From Lachnospiraceae bacterium (GTDB taxonomy: Bacteria > Bacillota > Clostridia > Lachnospirales > Lachnospiraceae), in contig JAILFA010000033.1 in the NCBI GenBank assembly GCA_024687125.1, forward strand, positions 1 to 64,000: DNA of 64,000 nucleotides, in the 5' to 3' direction. Below are positions 42,370 through 50,940 of this stretch, piece by piece. The first letter of the stretch is position 1. Each line of letters starts with the position of its first letter. Position numbers and translations under genes: made by a program. The notes under the pieces were generated by a model. That model had not been told where the DNA came from, ran no database searches, and worked only from the letters and a program-made list of their open reading frames with translations.

Positions 42370-43686
42370 ATGAGCCTGTATGAAAAACTGAAAAACCGCG
42401 AAGAGGCGCTGTCCCTCATCGGACTCGGTTATGTGGGCATGCCGATCGCGCACGCGTTCGCGAAGAGTATCCGCGTGATCGGATTTGATACGAGCAAAGA
42501 AAAGATCGCCCTGTACAAAAGCGGTGTGGATCCGACGAACGAAGTGGGCGATGAGGAGATCAGAAAGACCAGCATTGAATTCACAAGCGATCCGGCCCGT
42601 CTCGAGGAGGCAAAATTCCATATTGTGGCGGTTCCGACACCGGTCAACGACGACCATACACCGGATCTGACACCCGTGGAGAGCGCCAGTACGATCCTCG
42701 GCAAACACCTGACAAAGGGATCGATCGTTGTCTATGAGTCGACGGTCTATCCGGGTGTCACGGAGGACGTATGTGTCCCGATCCTGGAGCGCGAATCGGG
42801 ATTGAAGTGCGGCACAGATTTCAAGGTCGGCTACTCGCCGGAGCGCATCAACCCGGGTGACAAGGTCCACCGCCTGTCCACGATCACCAAGATCGTCTCC
42901 GGCATGGATGAAGAGACGCTGGATGAAGTGGCGCATGTCTACGAGATGGTGGCGCTCGCCGGCGTGTACCGCGCGCAGTCGATCAAAGTGGCGGAGGCCG
43001 CCAAGGTCATCGAGAACAGTCAGCGCGACATCAACATCGCATTTATGAACGAGCTTTCCATGATCTTCCACCGGATGGGGATCGATACGCGTGAAGTTCT
43101 TGCCGCTGCCGGAACAAAGTGGAATTTCCTGCCGTTCTTTCCAGGACTTGTCGGCGGGCACTGCATCGGTGTGGATCCGTATTATCTTACCTACAAGGCG
43201 GAGGAGCTGGGATACCATTCGCAGATCATTCTCTCCGGCAGGCGGATCAACGATGATATGGGCAAGTACATCGCGGAATCTCTGGTCAAACGCCTGATCG
43301 CGGCGGACATCCCGGTGAAGACAGCACGCGTCGGCATCCTGGGATTCACCTTTAAGGAAAACTGTCCGGATACGCGGAATACCAAAGTCATCGATATCAT
43401 TCGGGAACTCAGGGAATACGGCATCGCGCCGATCGTATCCGACGAAACGGCGGACAGCGCGGAAGCGGAGCGCCTGTATGGACTGAAACTGGCGGATGCC
43501 TCCGAGATCCGGGAGATGGATGCTGTCGTAGTCGCGGTCGCGCACGAGTATCTGGCGGGGATGGACAAAAAGCAGCTGGAAGGTCTGTTTAAAGCCGGAA
43601 ACAGGGTAAAGGTGCTGTTCGATGTCAAAGGGATCTATAATCGTGCGGACTTCGCGGAACCCGGCTTTGATTACTGGAGACTGTGA
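42370..43686 (+). CDS. tviB: UDP-N-acetylhexosamine 6-dehydrogenase (TviB/WbpO-like)
   Basis: A 438-residue nucleotide-sugar dehydrogenase that oxidises C6 of a UDP-N-acetylhexosamine to a uronic acid. N-terminal NAD fold IGLGYVGMPIAHAFAKS; middle VAVPTPVNDDHTPDLTPVESAS; GYSPERINPGDKVHRL; VAEAAKVIENSQRDINIAFMNELS; catalytic Cys in FPGLVGGHCIGVDPYYLTYKAEELGYHSQIIL; C-terminal LGFTFKENCPDTRNTKVIDII. These match the Vi-antigen TviB / WbpO group best. With the TviC/WbpP-like epimerase at 46873 it would supply UDP-GalNAcA or a related acid. Ribosome site AAAGGAAG. Confidence 0.93.
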   Translation: MSLYEKLKNREEALSLIGLGYVGMPIAHAFAKSIRVIGFDTSKEKIALYKSGVDPTNEVGDEEIRKTSIEFTSDPARLEEAKFHIVAVPTPVNDDHTPDLTPVESASTILGKHLTKGSIVVYESTVYPGVTEDVCVPILERESGLKCGTDFKVGYSPERINPGDKVHRLSTITKIVSGMDEETLDEVAHVYEMVALAGVYRAQSIKVAEAAKVIENSQRDINIAFMNELSMIFHRMGIDTREVLAAAGTKWNFLPFFPGLVGGHCIGVDPYYLTYKAEELGYHSQIILSGRRINDDMGKYIAESLVKRLIAADIPVKTARVGILGFTFKENCPDTRNTKVIDIIRELREYGIAPIVSDETADSAEAERLYGLKLADASEIREMDAVVVAVAHEYLAGMDKKQLEGLFKAGNRVKVLFDVKGIYNRADFAEPGFDYWRL

Positions 43687-44450
43687 TGCGCATCGCTGTC
43701 CGGTTGGATGATATTGCTCCGATCATGAACTGGAAAAACTTTGAAAGGATGATGGCGCTTCTTTCGGAAAAGAACGCCATGCCGCTTTTGGGCGTGATCC
43801 CGGACTGTCAGGATCAGAAGATCGCCGGGATGAAGGGCGTGACACAGGAAGAACCGGAGGCCTTTGCCGCACGGATGAAGGAACTGAAGGAGGAGGGCGT
43901 CGTGATCGCAATGCACGGCGCTCATCATGTATATAAGACACAGGAGGGCGGGATCTTCCCGCTGAACAAAGCCTCCGAATTTGCGGGCCTGCCGATCGAG
44001 GAGCAGCAGGAACTGCTTCGCGTGGGCACAGAGGCAATGAAAGCCATGGGACTGGAAACAGACATCTTCATGGCACCATCCCACAGCTATGATGAGAATA
44101 CGCTGAAAGCGTTATCGGAAGCAGGGTTTCATCGGATCACGGACGGTTTTGGGAACAGCCCGTACCGATATCACGGACTGACCTTTTATCCGATCGCCTT
44201 TTCAAAATCACGGGCATTAAAATCCAAAAACAACGGGACGGTGACGGTGGTGTACCATGTCAACACCATGCGCAACAGAGATTTCGCGGAAGCGGAACGT
44301 TTTCTGGGACAGGCGCAGCTGATCCCGTACCGCGAACTGCTGTTTGAACCGACGAGCCGCAGGATGGATATGCTGCAAAAAGCGGAGCATGCGGCGGCGT
44401 GGTGCAAGCGCGCAATGCTGTCGCGCAGGAAACGGGGGAAAAGACCGTGA
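43686..44450 (+). CDS. Polysaccharide deacetylase-like protein (DUF2334 type)
   Basis: A 254-residue protein of the NodB-like (beta/alpha)7 barrel class. Motifs: RIAVRLDDIAPIMNW (metal-binding Asp pair), PLLGVIPDCQDQ, VVIAMHGAHHVYKT (metal His pair region) and DIFMAPSHSYDENTLKAL. These match DUF2334 proteins, which resemble polysaccharide deacetylases. It has no signal peptide, so it would act on a cytoplasmic precursor. The ATG at 43686 overlaps the upstream stop (TGATG); a GTG three bases earlier is possible. The next gene starts on its stop codon (GTGA). N-deacetylation of an amino sugar is the likely role, not shown. Confidence 0.8.
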   Translation: MRIAVRLDDIAPIMNWKNFERMMALLSEKNAMPLLGVIPDCQDQKIAGMKGVTQEEPEAFAARMKELKEEGVVIAMHGAHHVYKTQEGGIFPLNKASEFAGLPIEEQQELLRVGTEAMKAMGLETDIFMAPSHSYDENTLKALSEAGFHRITDGFGNSPYRYHGLTFYPIAFSKSRALKSKNNGTVTVVYHVNTMRNRDFAEAERFLGQAQLIPYRELLFEPTSRRMDMLQKAEHAAAWCKRAMLSRRKRGKRP

Positions 44451-46876
44451 ACGGGCAGAAGCCGATCCGTGTACTCCATGTCCTTGGCAACACACGGCGC
44501 GGAGGTGCAGAAAGCCGGATCCTGGAGATCTATCGAACGATCGATCGCGAGCGTGTTCAGTTTGACTTTCTGATCCATGAGAATGATGACAGAAGGGGCC
44601 GATCCACGAGCGATGAGCTGATGGCTTCGCACAGACAGAATCCCTATGATGATGAGTTTCGGGAACTCGGCGGACGGATCTTTGCGCTGCCCAGACCGGA
44701 TTACCGCCCCGGAGGCACAGGCCTTATGGCATACCGGCGGGCCTGCAGGCGCTTTTTTGCGGAGCATGCCGGAGAATGGCAGGTCATACAGGGGCATATG
44801 ACCAGCACGGCCGCTGTCTATTTAAAGGAAGCAAAACGCAGCGGGATCCCTGTGACGATCGCGCATGCCAGAAGCGCAGGGACAGATCCCGGACTCAAGG
44901 GCCTGCTGACCCGGTTCCTCAGGAGGCCGCTCTCGGATCCGCGGCAGGTGGACTGGCGCTTTGCCTGTTCGAGCGAGGCCGGACACGCAGTATTCGGCAG
45001 TGCGCCAACAGTGATCCTTCCGAATGCCGTCTCCGTGGACACCTTTGCCTGGGATCCGGAAAAACGGGCGGCGATCCGGCGCGAGTTTGGCCTGGAACCC
45101 TATCAGGTGGTCGGCCATGTCGGTTCGTTCCGCTATGCCAAGAATCATGAGTTTCTGCTGCGGGTTTTCCGGCGTCTGTGTGATTCGGCGAAGGAGGACA
45201 GATATCGCCTGCTCATGCTCGGTGAAGGCGAACTCCTCGAGGAGATGAAGCAGCTCGCGGCCGGGCTTGGCATCTCGGACCGCGTGATCTTCGCGGGAAC
45301 GCGCGGCGATGTCGCGGATGTCTGCCAGGCGATGGATGTTTTTGCGTTTCCTTCCCGCTATGAGGGAATGCCGGGAAGTGTTGTGGAGGCGCAGGCCTCG
45401 GGACTTCCCTGTCTGGTGTCCGACCGTGTTACGCAGGAAGTCGGTGTGACAGAGCTGGTCCGTTTTCTGAGCATCGGTGACGAACGGACGGGCGGCGAAG
45501 AAGAGGAGGCCCTCTGGGCGGCGCAGCTCTCGGAGATCCTTGCGCAGGAGTCCCCGAAAAGGCGCGCGGAACGTAATGAGAGCATCCCGCGGAAGCTTCG
45601 GGAAGCAGGGTTTGATGTTACGCAGCAGACAGCGATGCTGCAGGATTTCTACATGACCGGCCGCGGACTCTCTTCCGGCAGGAAACTGATGCTGATGCTT
45701 CCGATGCTGCACCAGGGGGGCTTTGAACGTGTGGCCGTCGCGACCGCAAGACTCCTGTCACGGGATTATGAAGTGACGGTATGTATATTCAGCGACAAGA
45801 ATATCCACTATGACATTCGCGGACTTCATATCGAAAATCTGAACGTCCCGAGCAGTAAAAACCGTCTGTGCAAGGTGTTCAATGTATGGAGACGCATCAG
45901 CCGGGCGCGGAGGCTCAAAAAGAAGCTTGGGATCGACATTACCTATTCCTTCGGGAATACAGCGAATCCCGTCAATGTATTCTCCCGCAGACAGGACAGG
46001 ATCATCACGGGACTTCGCTGTGAGACAGATCTGGAGAGCCCTCGGCTGGTCCGTCTTGCCGTCCGTCGTTCGGACCTGGTGCTTTCCTGTTCCGGAGAGA
46101 TCAGAGATCGTCTTATAACGCGGTTCGGGTGCAGGAGGGCAGCGGTCGTCTATAATCCGCTGGATGTAGAGGATATTCGACGCAGGGCCTTGGGGAACGG
46201 ATCGGAGCGGCCGGAGACAGGGACATTCACGATCGCCACGATGGGAAGAGATGACGTGATCAAGGGCCACTGGCATCTGATCAGGGCGTTTTCAGCGGTC
46301 TGCGAAAAGCATCCGGAGGCCAGACTTCTGATCATCGGCGCCGGCAGGTACGAAAGCGTCAGGCGTCTTGCGGAAAAACTGGGCGTTGCGGACAGGATCA
46401 CCTTTACCGGCGCACTGACAGATCCGTTCCCGGTCATGGCAGGAGCTGATCTTTATGTACTTTCTTCGAACCGGGAAGGCTTTCCCAATGCACTGGTTGA
46501 AGCCATGGCGCTTTCCCTGCCGGTGATCGCCACGGATTGCCGTACAGGTCCGAGGGAGATCCTGCTCTCCGACGAGGAGAGAAAAGCTCTTCCGGAAAGG
46601 GGCGCGGCAGATGACAGCATCGCAGCTCCGATCGACGGAGCGTATGGTATAATGACACCCGACATGTCGGCTGTTCCCGATGAGGAACCGGTTCTTAAGG
46701 AGGAAGGGGAGAAGATCCTGGCCGGCCAGATCATACGTATGATGGAGGATCCGCAGCTCAGAGCGCACTACGCGAAAGCGGCGGGAGAAAGAGCACTGAT
46801 GTTTACGCCGGAGAACTACCGCGGAGAACTGCTCACGGTTCTGGACAATGTGATGAAACAGAAAGGATGCCTATGA
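44447..46876 (+). CDS. Two fused GT4 glycosyltransferases
   Basis: An 809-residue protein with two complete GT4 (GT-B fold) enzymes in tandem. Unit 1 (about 1-395): RVLHVLGNTRRGGAESRILEIYR, VGHVGSFRYAKNHEFLLRVFRRL, VFAFPSRYEGMPGSVVEAQASGLPCLVSD. Unit 2 (about 405-805): MLMLPMLHQGGFERVAVATARLL, ATMGRDDVIKGHWHLIRAF, LYVLSSNREGFPNALVEAMALSLPVIATDCRTGP. Each has the E-x7-E donor site. The GTG at 44447 is used, since GGGGGA lies upstream and it overlaps the previous stop; the open frame reaches 44399. It probably adds two successive sugars. Overlaps the next gene by 4 bases. Confidence 0.9.
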   Translation: MNGQKPIRVLHVLGNTRRGGAESRILEIYRTIDRERVQFDFLIHENDDRRGRSTSDELMASHRQNPYDDEFRELGGRIFALPRPDYRPGGTGLMAYRRACRRFFAEHAGEWQVIQGHMTSTAAVYLKEAKRSGIPVTIAHARSAGTDPGLKGLLTRFLRRPLSDPRQVDWRFACSSEAGHAVFGSAPTVILPNAVSVDTFAWDPEKRAAIRREFGLEPYQVVGHVGSFRYAKNHEFLLRVFRRLCDSAKEDRYRLLMLGEGELLEEMKQLAAGLGISDRVIFAGTRGDVADVCQAMDVFAFPSRYEGMPGSVVEAQASGLPCLVSDRVTQEVGVTELVRFLSIGDERTGGEEEEALWAAQLSEILAQESPKRRAERNESIPRKLREAGFDVTQQTAMLQDFYMTGRGLSSGRKLMLMLPMLHQGGFERVAVATARLLSRDYEVTVCIFSDKNIHYDIRGLHIENLNVPSSKNRLCKVFNVWRRISRARRLKKKLGIDITYSFGNTANPVNVFSRRQDRIITGLRCETDLESPRLVRLAVRRSDLVLSCSGEIRDRLITRFGCRRAAVVYNPLDVEDIRRRALGNGSERPETGTFTIATMGRDDVIKGHWHLIRAFSAVCEKHPEARLLIIGAGRYESVRRLAEKLGVADRITFTGALTDPFPVMAGADLYVLSSNREGFPNALVEAMALSLPVIATDCRTGPREILLSDEERKALPERGAADDSIAAPIDGAYGIMTPDMSAVPDEEPVLKEEGEKILAGQIIRMMEDPQLRAHYAKAAGERALMFTPENYRGELLTVLDNVMKQKGCL

Positions 46877-47847
46877 GTTATCAAGATCTGACGTTTCCCG
46901 AGAACAGTATTTTTCTGGTGACAGGAGGGGCCGGATTCATCGGTTCCAACCTCTGCGAGGCGCTGCTTGCGAAAGGAATGCAGGTGCGGTGTCTCGACAA
47001 TCTGTCGACCGGCCACCGCGAGAACATAGAGCCATTTCTGGCAGATCCGAAATTCACCTTTATCGAGGACGATATCCGGGATATGGATGTCTGTCTGAAG
47101 GCGACGGAGGGCGTGCGGTTCGTTCTGCATCAGGCGGCGTGGGGAAGTGTTCCCCGCAGCATCGAGATGCCGCTCCTTTATGAGGAGATCAATATCCGCG
47201 GCACGCTTAACATGATGGAGGCGGCCCGCCAGAACGGCGTGCATAAATTCGTCTACGCATCCTCCTCTTCGGTGTACGGAGATTCCACGGAACTTCCGAA
47301 AAAAGAAGGCGGCGAAGGCAATCTCCTGTCTCCCTACGCGCTCACCAAGCGAGCGGATGAGGAATACGGCAGGCTCTACTTCAAACTGTACCACCTCAAC
47401 ACATACGGCCTGAGATATTTCAACGTGTTCGGGAGAAGGCAGGATCCGAACGGTGCTTATGCGGCTGTGATCCCGAAATTCTTAAAGCAGCTCCTTGGCG
47501 GTGAGCGGCCGACCATCAACGGAGACGGCAGACAGAGCCGCGATTTCACTTATATCGACAATGTTATCGAGGCAAACCTGCGGGCGTGTCTGGCCCCCGC
47601 CTCCGCTGCCGGTGAAGCGTACAACATCGGTGCCGGCGGACGCGAATACTTGATCGACGTCTACAACGATCTGTGCGAGGCGCTGGATCTTACGGTCGAG
47701 CCGATTTACGGTCCGCCCCGTGCCGGCGATATCAGGGATTCCAACGCGGACATCTCCAAGGCAAGAGAGATGCTGAGCTACGATCCGTCCTATGATTTCC
47801 GTGCCGGGATCAGGCTGGCCATCGACTGGTATAAAGAGAATCTATGA
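46873..47847 (+). CDS. tviC: UDP-N-acetylglucosamine 4-epimerase (TviC/WbpP-like)
   Basis: A 324-residue short-chain dehydrogenase/epimerase. NAD site LVTGGAGFIGSNLCEALLAKG. The WbpP/TviC group is marked by HQAAWGSVPRSIEMPLL, FVYASSSSVYGDS, SPYALTKRADEEYG (Tyr-x3-Lys), GLRYFNVFGRRQDPNGAYAAVIPKF and NGDGRQSRDFTYIDNV. These prefer N-acetylated UDP sugars. Acts with the dehydrogenase at 42370 to give UDP-GalNAcA. The ATG at 46873 (ATGA overlap, AAAGGA upstream) is preferred to the ATG at 46867. Confidence 0.93.
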   Translation: MSYQDLTFPENSIFLVTGGAGFIGSNLCEALLAKGMQVRCLDNLSTGHRENIEPFLADPKFTFIEDDIRDMDVCLKATEGVRFVLHQAAWGSVPRSIEMPLLYEEINIRGTLNMMEAARQNGVHKFVYASSSSVYGDSTELPKKEGGEGNLLSPYALTKRADEEYGRLYFKLYHLNTYGLRYFNVFGRRQDPNGAYAAVIPKFLKQLLGGERPTINGDGRQSRDFTYIDNVIEANLRACLAPASAAGEAYNIGAGGREYLIDVYNDLCEALDLTVEPIYGPPRAGDIRDSNADISKAREMLSYDPSYDFRAGIRLAIDWYKENL

Positions 47848-48965
47848 GATCGATCGCTTTTCATCTCAACTGCCTGACGCACGGAGGCACCGAGCGGGTG
47901 GTCTCCAATCTGGCCAATCGCTTTGCACAGGAGGGGTACAGGGTCTATGTGCTGACGGAGTGGACGGACGAGGATGAGTTTGCGCTGGACGAACGTGTGA
48001 AGCGCATACACGTCGGTCTGAAACCCGAAGATGAGAAAAGAGGAAGGGTCGCGAAATTCCTGCGGCGCGTAAGATATCTGCGGGAATTTCTTGATGGCGA
48101 AAAACCGGAGCTTTTGGTGGCGTTTATGCGGCGGGCGAACTACCGCGCACTGATGGCGACAATGCGAAACAGGATCCCGTCGATCGTCTGCGTGCGGATC
48201 GATCCGGCACAGACCTATAACACCTTCACGGACAGACTGCAGATCCGCTGGCTCTTTCCGCGCGCAGCGGGAGCTGTCTTTCAGACAGAGGAACAGCGCG
48301 CGTACTTTCGACCCTGGCTTCAGGAGAATTCCCGCATCATCCTGAATCCGATCAACGAAAAATATATCGGGATCCCCGCGCCTGATATGCGGGACAAAGC
48401 CGTGGTACACGCAGCGAGACTGGTTGACTTTAAGGATCAGCCGACGCTTGTCCGCGCGTTTCTGAAGGTACATGAGCGGCATCCGGACTATTGCCTCAGG
48501 ATCTACGGGCCGGATTCCGGTGACGGGACCAAAGAGCTCCTGGAAGAACTGATCCGGGAGAACAGCGCGCAGGAGTGGATCCTCCTGATGGGCGGCTGCG
48601 ATACGCTTGAGAAGGAACTGCCGCGCGGAGAGGTCTTCGTGAGCTCATCACTTTTTGAGGGACTGCCGAATGCCGTGATGGAGGCGATGGCGCTGGGACT
48701 TCCCGTTGTATCGACGGACTGTCCCTGCGGCGGACCGGCAATGATCATCCGGGACGGTGAGAACGGACTTCTGGTGCCGGTCTCCGATGAAGAGGCGCTG
48801 GCGGCAGCGATCGACCGCCTAATCGAGGATCGGCCCTTTGCCGAGAAGCTCGGGCAGGAGGCGAGAAAGATCAGTGAGGTCGCCGGAACAGAAGCGGTAT
48901 ATCGGCAGTGGAAGGGGTATTTTGAAGAGGTGATCGAACGTGAAGGAAAGAATACAGATCGCTGA
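47844..48965 (+). CDS. GT4 glycosyltransferase
   Basis: A 373-residue GT-B enzyme. N-terminal part SIAFHLNCLTHGGTERVVSNLANRFAQEGYRVYVLTEW; C-terminal part with AARLVDFKDQPTLVRAFLKVHERHPDYCLRIYGPDSGDG, then FVSSSLFEGLPNAVMEAMALGLPVVSTDCPCGGPAMII (E-x7-E). Adds one sugar from a nucleotide donor, on the cytoplasmic face. Resembles the GalNAc and alpha-glucosyl transferases of capsule clusters (PglH/PglJ-like), substrate not determinable. ATGA overlap with the epimerase upstream, and its end overlaps pseI by 26 bases. Confidence 0.92.
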   Translation: MRSIAFHLNCLTHGGTERVVSNLANRFAQEGYRVYVLTEWTDEDEFALDERVKRIHVGLKPEDEKRGRVAKFLRRVRYLREFLDGEKPELLVAFMRRANYRALMATMRNRIPSIVCVRIDPAQTYNTFTDRLQIRWLFPRAAGAVFQTEEQRAYFRPWLQENSRIILNPINEKYIGIPAPDMRDKAVVHAARLVDFKDQPTLVRAFLKVHERHPDYCLRIYGPDSGDGTKELLEELIRENSAQEWILLMGGCDTLEKELPRGEVFVSSSLFEGLPNAVMEAMALGLPVVSTDCPCGGPAMIIRDGENGLLVPVSDEEALAAAIDRLIEDRPFAEKLGQEARKISEVAGTEAVYRQWKGYFEEVIEREGKNTDR

Positions 48966-49992
48966 CCGCAGTGTCGGATCCGGAGCACCGGTCATGATCG
49001 TCGCGGAGTTATCCGGTAATCACAACCAGGACTTCGGCCGGGCGGTGGAACTGGTCCACGCCGCGGCGGAGGCGGGTGCGGATGCGATCAAACTGCAGAC
49101 GTATACGGCAGACACGATCACGATCGACTGTGATAAACCGTATTTTCGGCTGGACCGGGGGACGATCTGGGATGGAACGAACCTGTACAGACTGTATCAG
49201 GAAGCATATACACCCTGGGACTGGCAGCCGAAGCTTTTGGAGGAGGCGAAAAAGCTGGGGCTGCTCTGTTTTTCTTCGCCCTTTGACCGGACAGCGGTAG
49301 ATTTCATGATGGAAATGGAGATGCCGGCGATAAAGATCGCCTCCTTTGAGATCACGGATCTGCCTCTGATCCGGTATGCGGCATCCCGCCGGAAGCCCAT
49401 GATCTTTGCGACGGGGATCGCGCGGAGGGAAGAGATCCTGGCGGCAGTCGAAGCCTGTCGTCAGTCCGGCAATGAGGATATCATCGTTCTCAAATGCGTT
49501 TCCGCCTATCCGACGCCTTATGAGGATGTTCATCTGCGGATGATGCCCGGTATCGGAGAGTTCTGTTCCGCGGTATACGGCCTCTCTGATCATACTCCCG
49601 GAAGCGCTGTCGCCGTGGCTGCCGCGGCAATGGGGGCGAAGATGATCGAAAAGCATCTGACGCTCAGACGTGCCGATGGAGGACCGGACAGTGCCTTTTC
49701 CATGGAACCGGAGGAATTCGCGCAGATGGTGCGCGATGTACGGATCGTGGAAACCGCGCTCGGGAACGCGGAATATGCGCTCACAAAGAAGCAGGAAGGG
49801 GAACGGGCGCTCGCCAGATCCTTGTTTGTTGTTGCCGATATACGTGCCGGAGAAAAACTGACATCGGAAAACATCCGTTCCATCAGACCCGGATACGGTC
49901 TTTCGCCGGCACGCTACGAAGAAGTTCTCGGAAAGACCGCGGTAAGGGATCTGGAACGGGGAGAGCCTCTGAAGGAGGATGACTTCCGGTGA
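48940..49992 (+). CDS. pseI: Pseudaminic acid synthase (NeuB family)
   Basis: A 350-residue NeuB-type synthase that condenses a 6-deoxy-diacetamido hexose with phosphoenolpyruvate to a nonulosonic acid. TIM-barrel part: VMIVAELSGNHNQDFGRAVELVHAAAEAGADAIKLQTY, LYQEAYTPWDWQPKL, SSPFDRTAVDFM, PAIKIASFEITDLPLIRYAA, FATGIA, LKCVSAYPTPYEDV, GLSDHTPGSAVAVAA, KMIEKHLTLRRADGGPDSAFSM. C-terminal SAF (antifreeze-like) domain about 290-350. LSGNHN and the LYQEAYTPW segment are typical of PseI and separate it from sialic acid NeuB. The GTG at 48940 has GAAGAGGTGA upstream. pseG follows. Confidence 0.93.
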   Translation: MKERIQIADRSVGSGAPVMIVAELSGNHNQDFGRAVELVHAAAEAGADAIKLQTYTADTITIDCDKPYFRLDRGTIWDGTNLYRLYQEAYTPWDWQPKLLEEAKKLGLLCFSSPFDRTAVDFMMEMEMPAIKIASFEITDLPLIRYAASRRKPMIFATGIARREEILAAVEACRQSGNEDIIVLKCVSAYPTPYEDVHLRMMPGIGEFCSAVYGLSDHTPGSAVAVAAAAMGAKMIEKHLTLRRADGGPDSAFSMEPEEFAQMVRDVRIVETALGNAEYALTKKQEGERALARSLFVVADIRAGEKLTSENIRSIRPGYGLSPARYEEVLGKTAVRDLERGEPLKEDDFR

Positions 49993-50933
49993 GCAGGCAG
50001 ACACCCGTGATCGCCATACGGTGCGATGGCAATGCGCAGCTTGCATCCGGCCATCTGATGCGGTGCCTTTCGATCGCGGGAGAGCTCGCGCAGCGGGGAG
50101 CGGAGGTTTTTTTCTGCTTCGCGGACGAGGAGAGTGAGCGGTGGTTCCGCGGGAAGGAGTTTCCGCGGGAGATCCTGAGAAGCGATTTTCGTGATCCGCG
50201 CGGTGAGCTGCCGGTACTCGCGGAGTGTCTGCGCAAAAGACAGGCGGACGCAATACTGATCGATCATTACCATGTAGATGACAGCTATCTCGCGGAGCTT
50301 AAGGAGAGAGACCCGGAGCTTGGGATCTGTGTACTGGATGATTTTCTGTCCTCCGGAAGACCCGCGGATCTTATGATCAATTATACGTTGCCCGGAAGAG
50401 CCGCGGATACGCCTCTCAGGCAGCAGTTTCGGGAGCATCGGATGTCTGTGCGCCCGAAGGTGCAGCGGATTTTTGTCTCTACAGGCGGTTCGGATCCATG
50501 CGGCATGCGCGAAGCGCTCACCGTGCTTCTTAAGGAGATCCTTCCGGAAGCAGAGATATGCATTCCTCAGGGGATCGAAGAGATGGCGGCGTACATGGCT
50601 TCCTGCGATCTCGCCGTGAGTGCCGGCGGAACGACGGTCTATGAGCTCTGCGCGGTAGGTGTGCCGACGATCCTGTTCACCATGGCTGATAATCAGCAGG
50701 TTCTTGCGGAGAGTGTGAAGAATGCCGTAGAAAACGCGGGTGATGTTCGAAGCGAAGCCGGAAAAAGATACGCACTGAAAAAGATCGGGACGTTCATCAC
50801 CATGATGGCAGGTGACATCGGGCTGCGCACGCAGACTTCCGAACGGATGAAGCAAATGACGGACGGACACGGGGCAGAAAGGATCGCCGACAGGATCCTC
50901 GGGCTGATCCGGTCATCCGGCACACGGGAGTAA
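49989..50933 (+). CDS. pseG: UDP-sugar hydrolase PseG of pseudaminic acid synthesis
   Basis: A 314-residue GT-B-like hydrolase that removes UDP from UDP-2,4-diacetamido-2,4,6-trideoxy-L-altrose, giving the substrate of PseI. Motifs: IRCDGNAQLASGHLMRCLSIAGEL, DAILIDHYHVDDSYLAEL, ICVLDDFLSSGRPADLMINY, IFVSTGGSDPCGM, DLAVSAGGTTVYELCAVGVPTILF, NQQVLAES. The usual GxGH is here ASGH with the His present. The GTG overlaps the pseI stop (GTGA). The other steps, pseB, pseC, pseH and pseF, are not in the window. Confidence 0.9.
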   Translation: MSRQTPVIAIRCDGNAQLASGHLMRCLSIAGELAQRGAEVFFCFADEESERWFRGKEFPREILRSDFRDPRGELPVLAECLRKRQADAILIDHYHVDDSYLAELKERDPELGICVLDDFLSSGRPADLMINYTLPGRAADTPLRQQFREHRMSVRPKVQRIFVSTGGSDPCGMREALTVLLKEILPEAEICIPQGIEEMAAYMASCDLAVSAGGTTVYELCAVGVPTILFTMADNQQVLAESVKNAVENAGDVRSEAGKRYALKKIGTFITMMAGDIGLRTQTSERMKQMTDGHGAERIADRILGLIRSSGTRE

Positions 50934-50940
50934 GGGGAAT

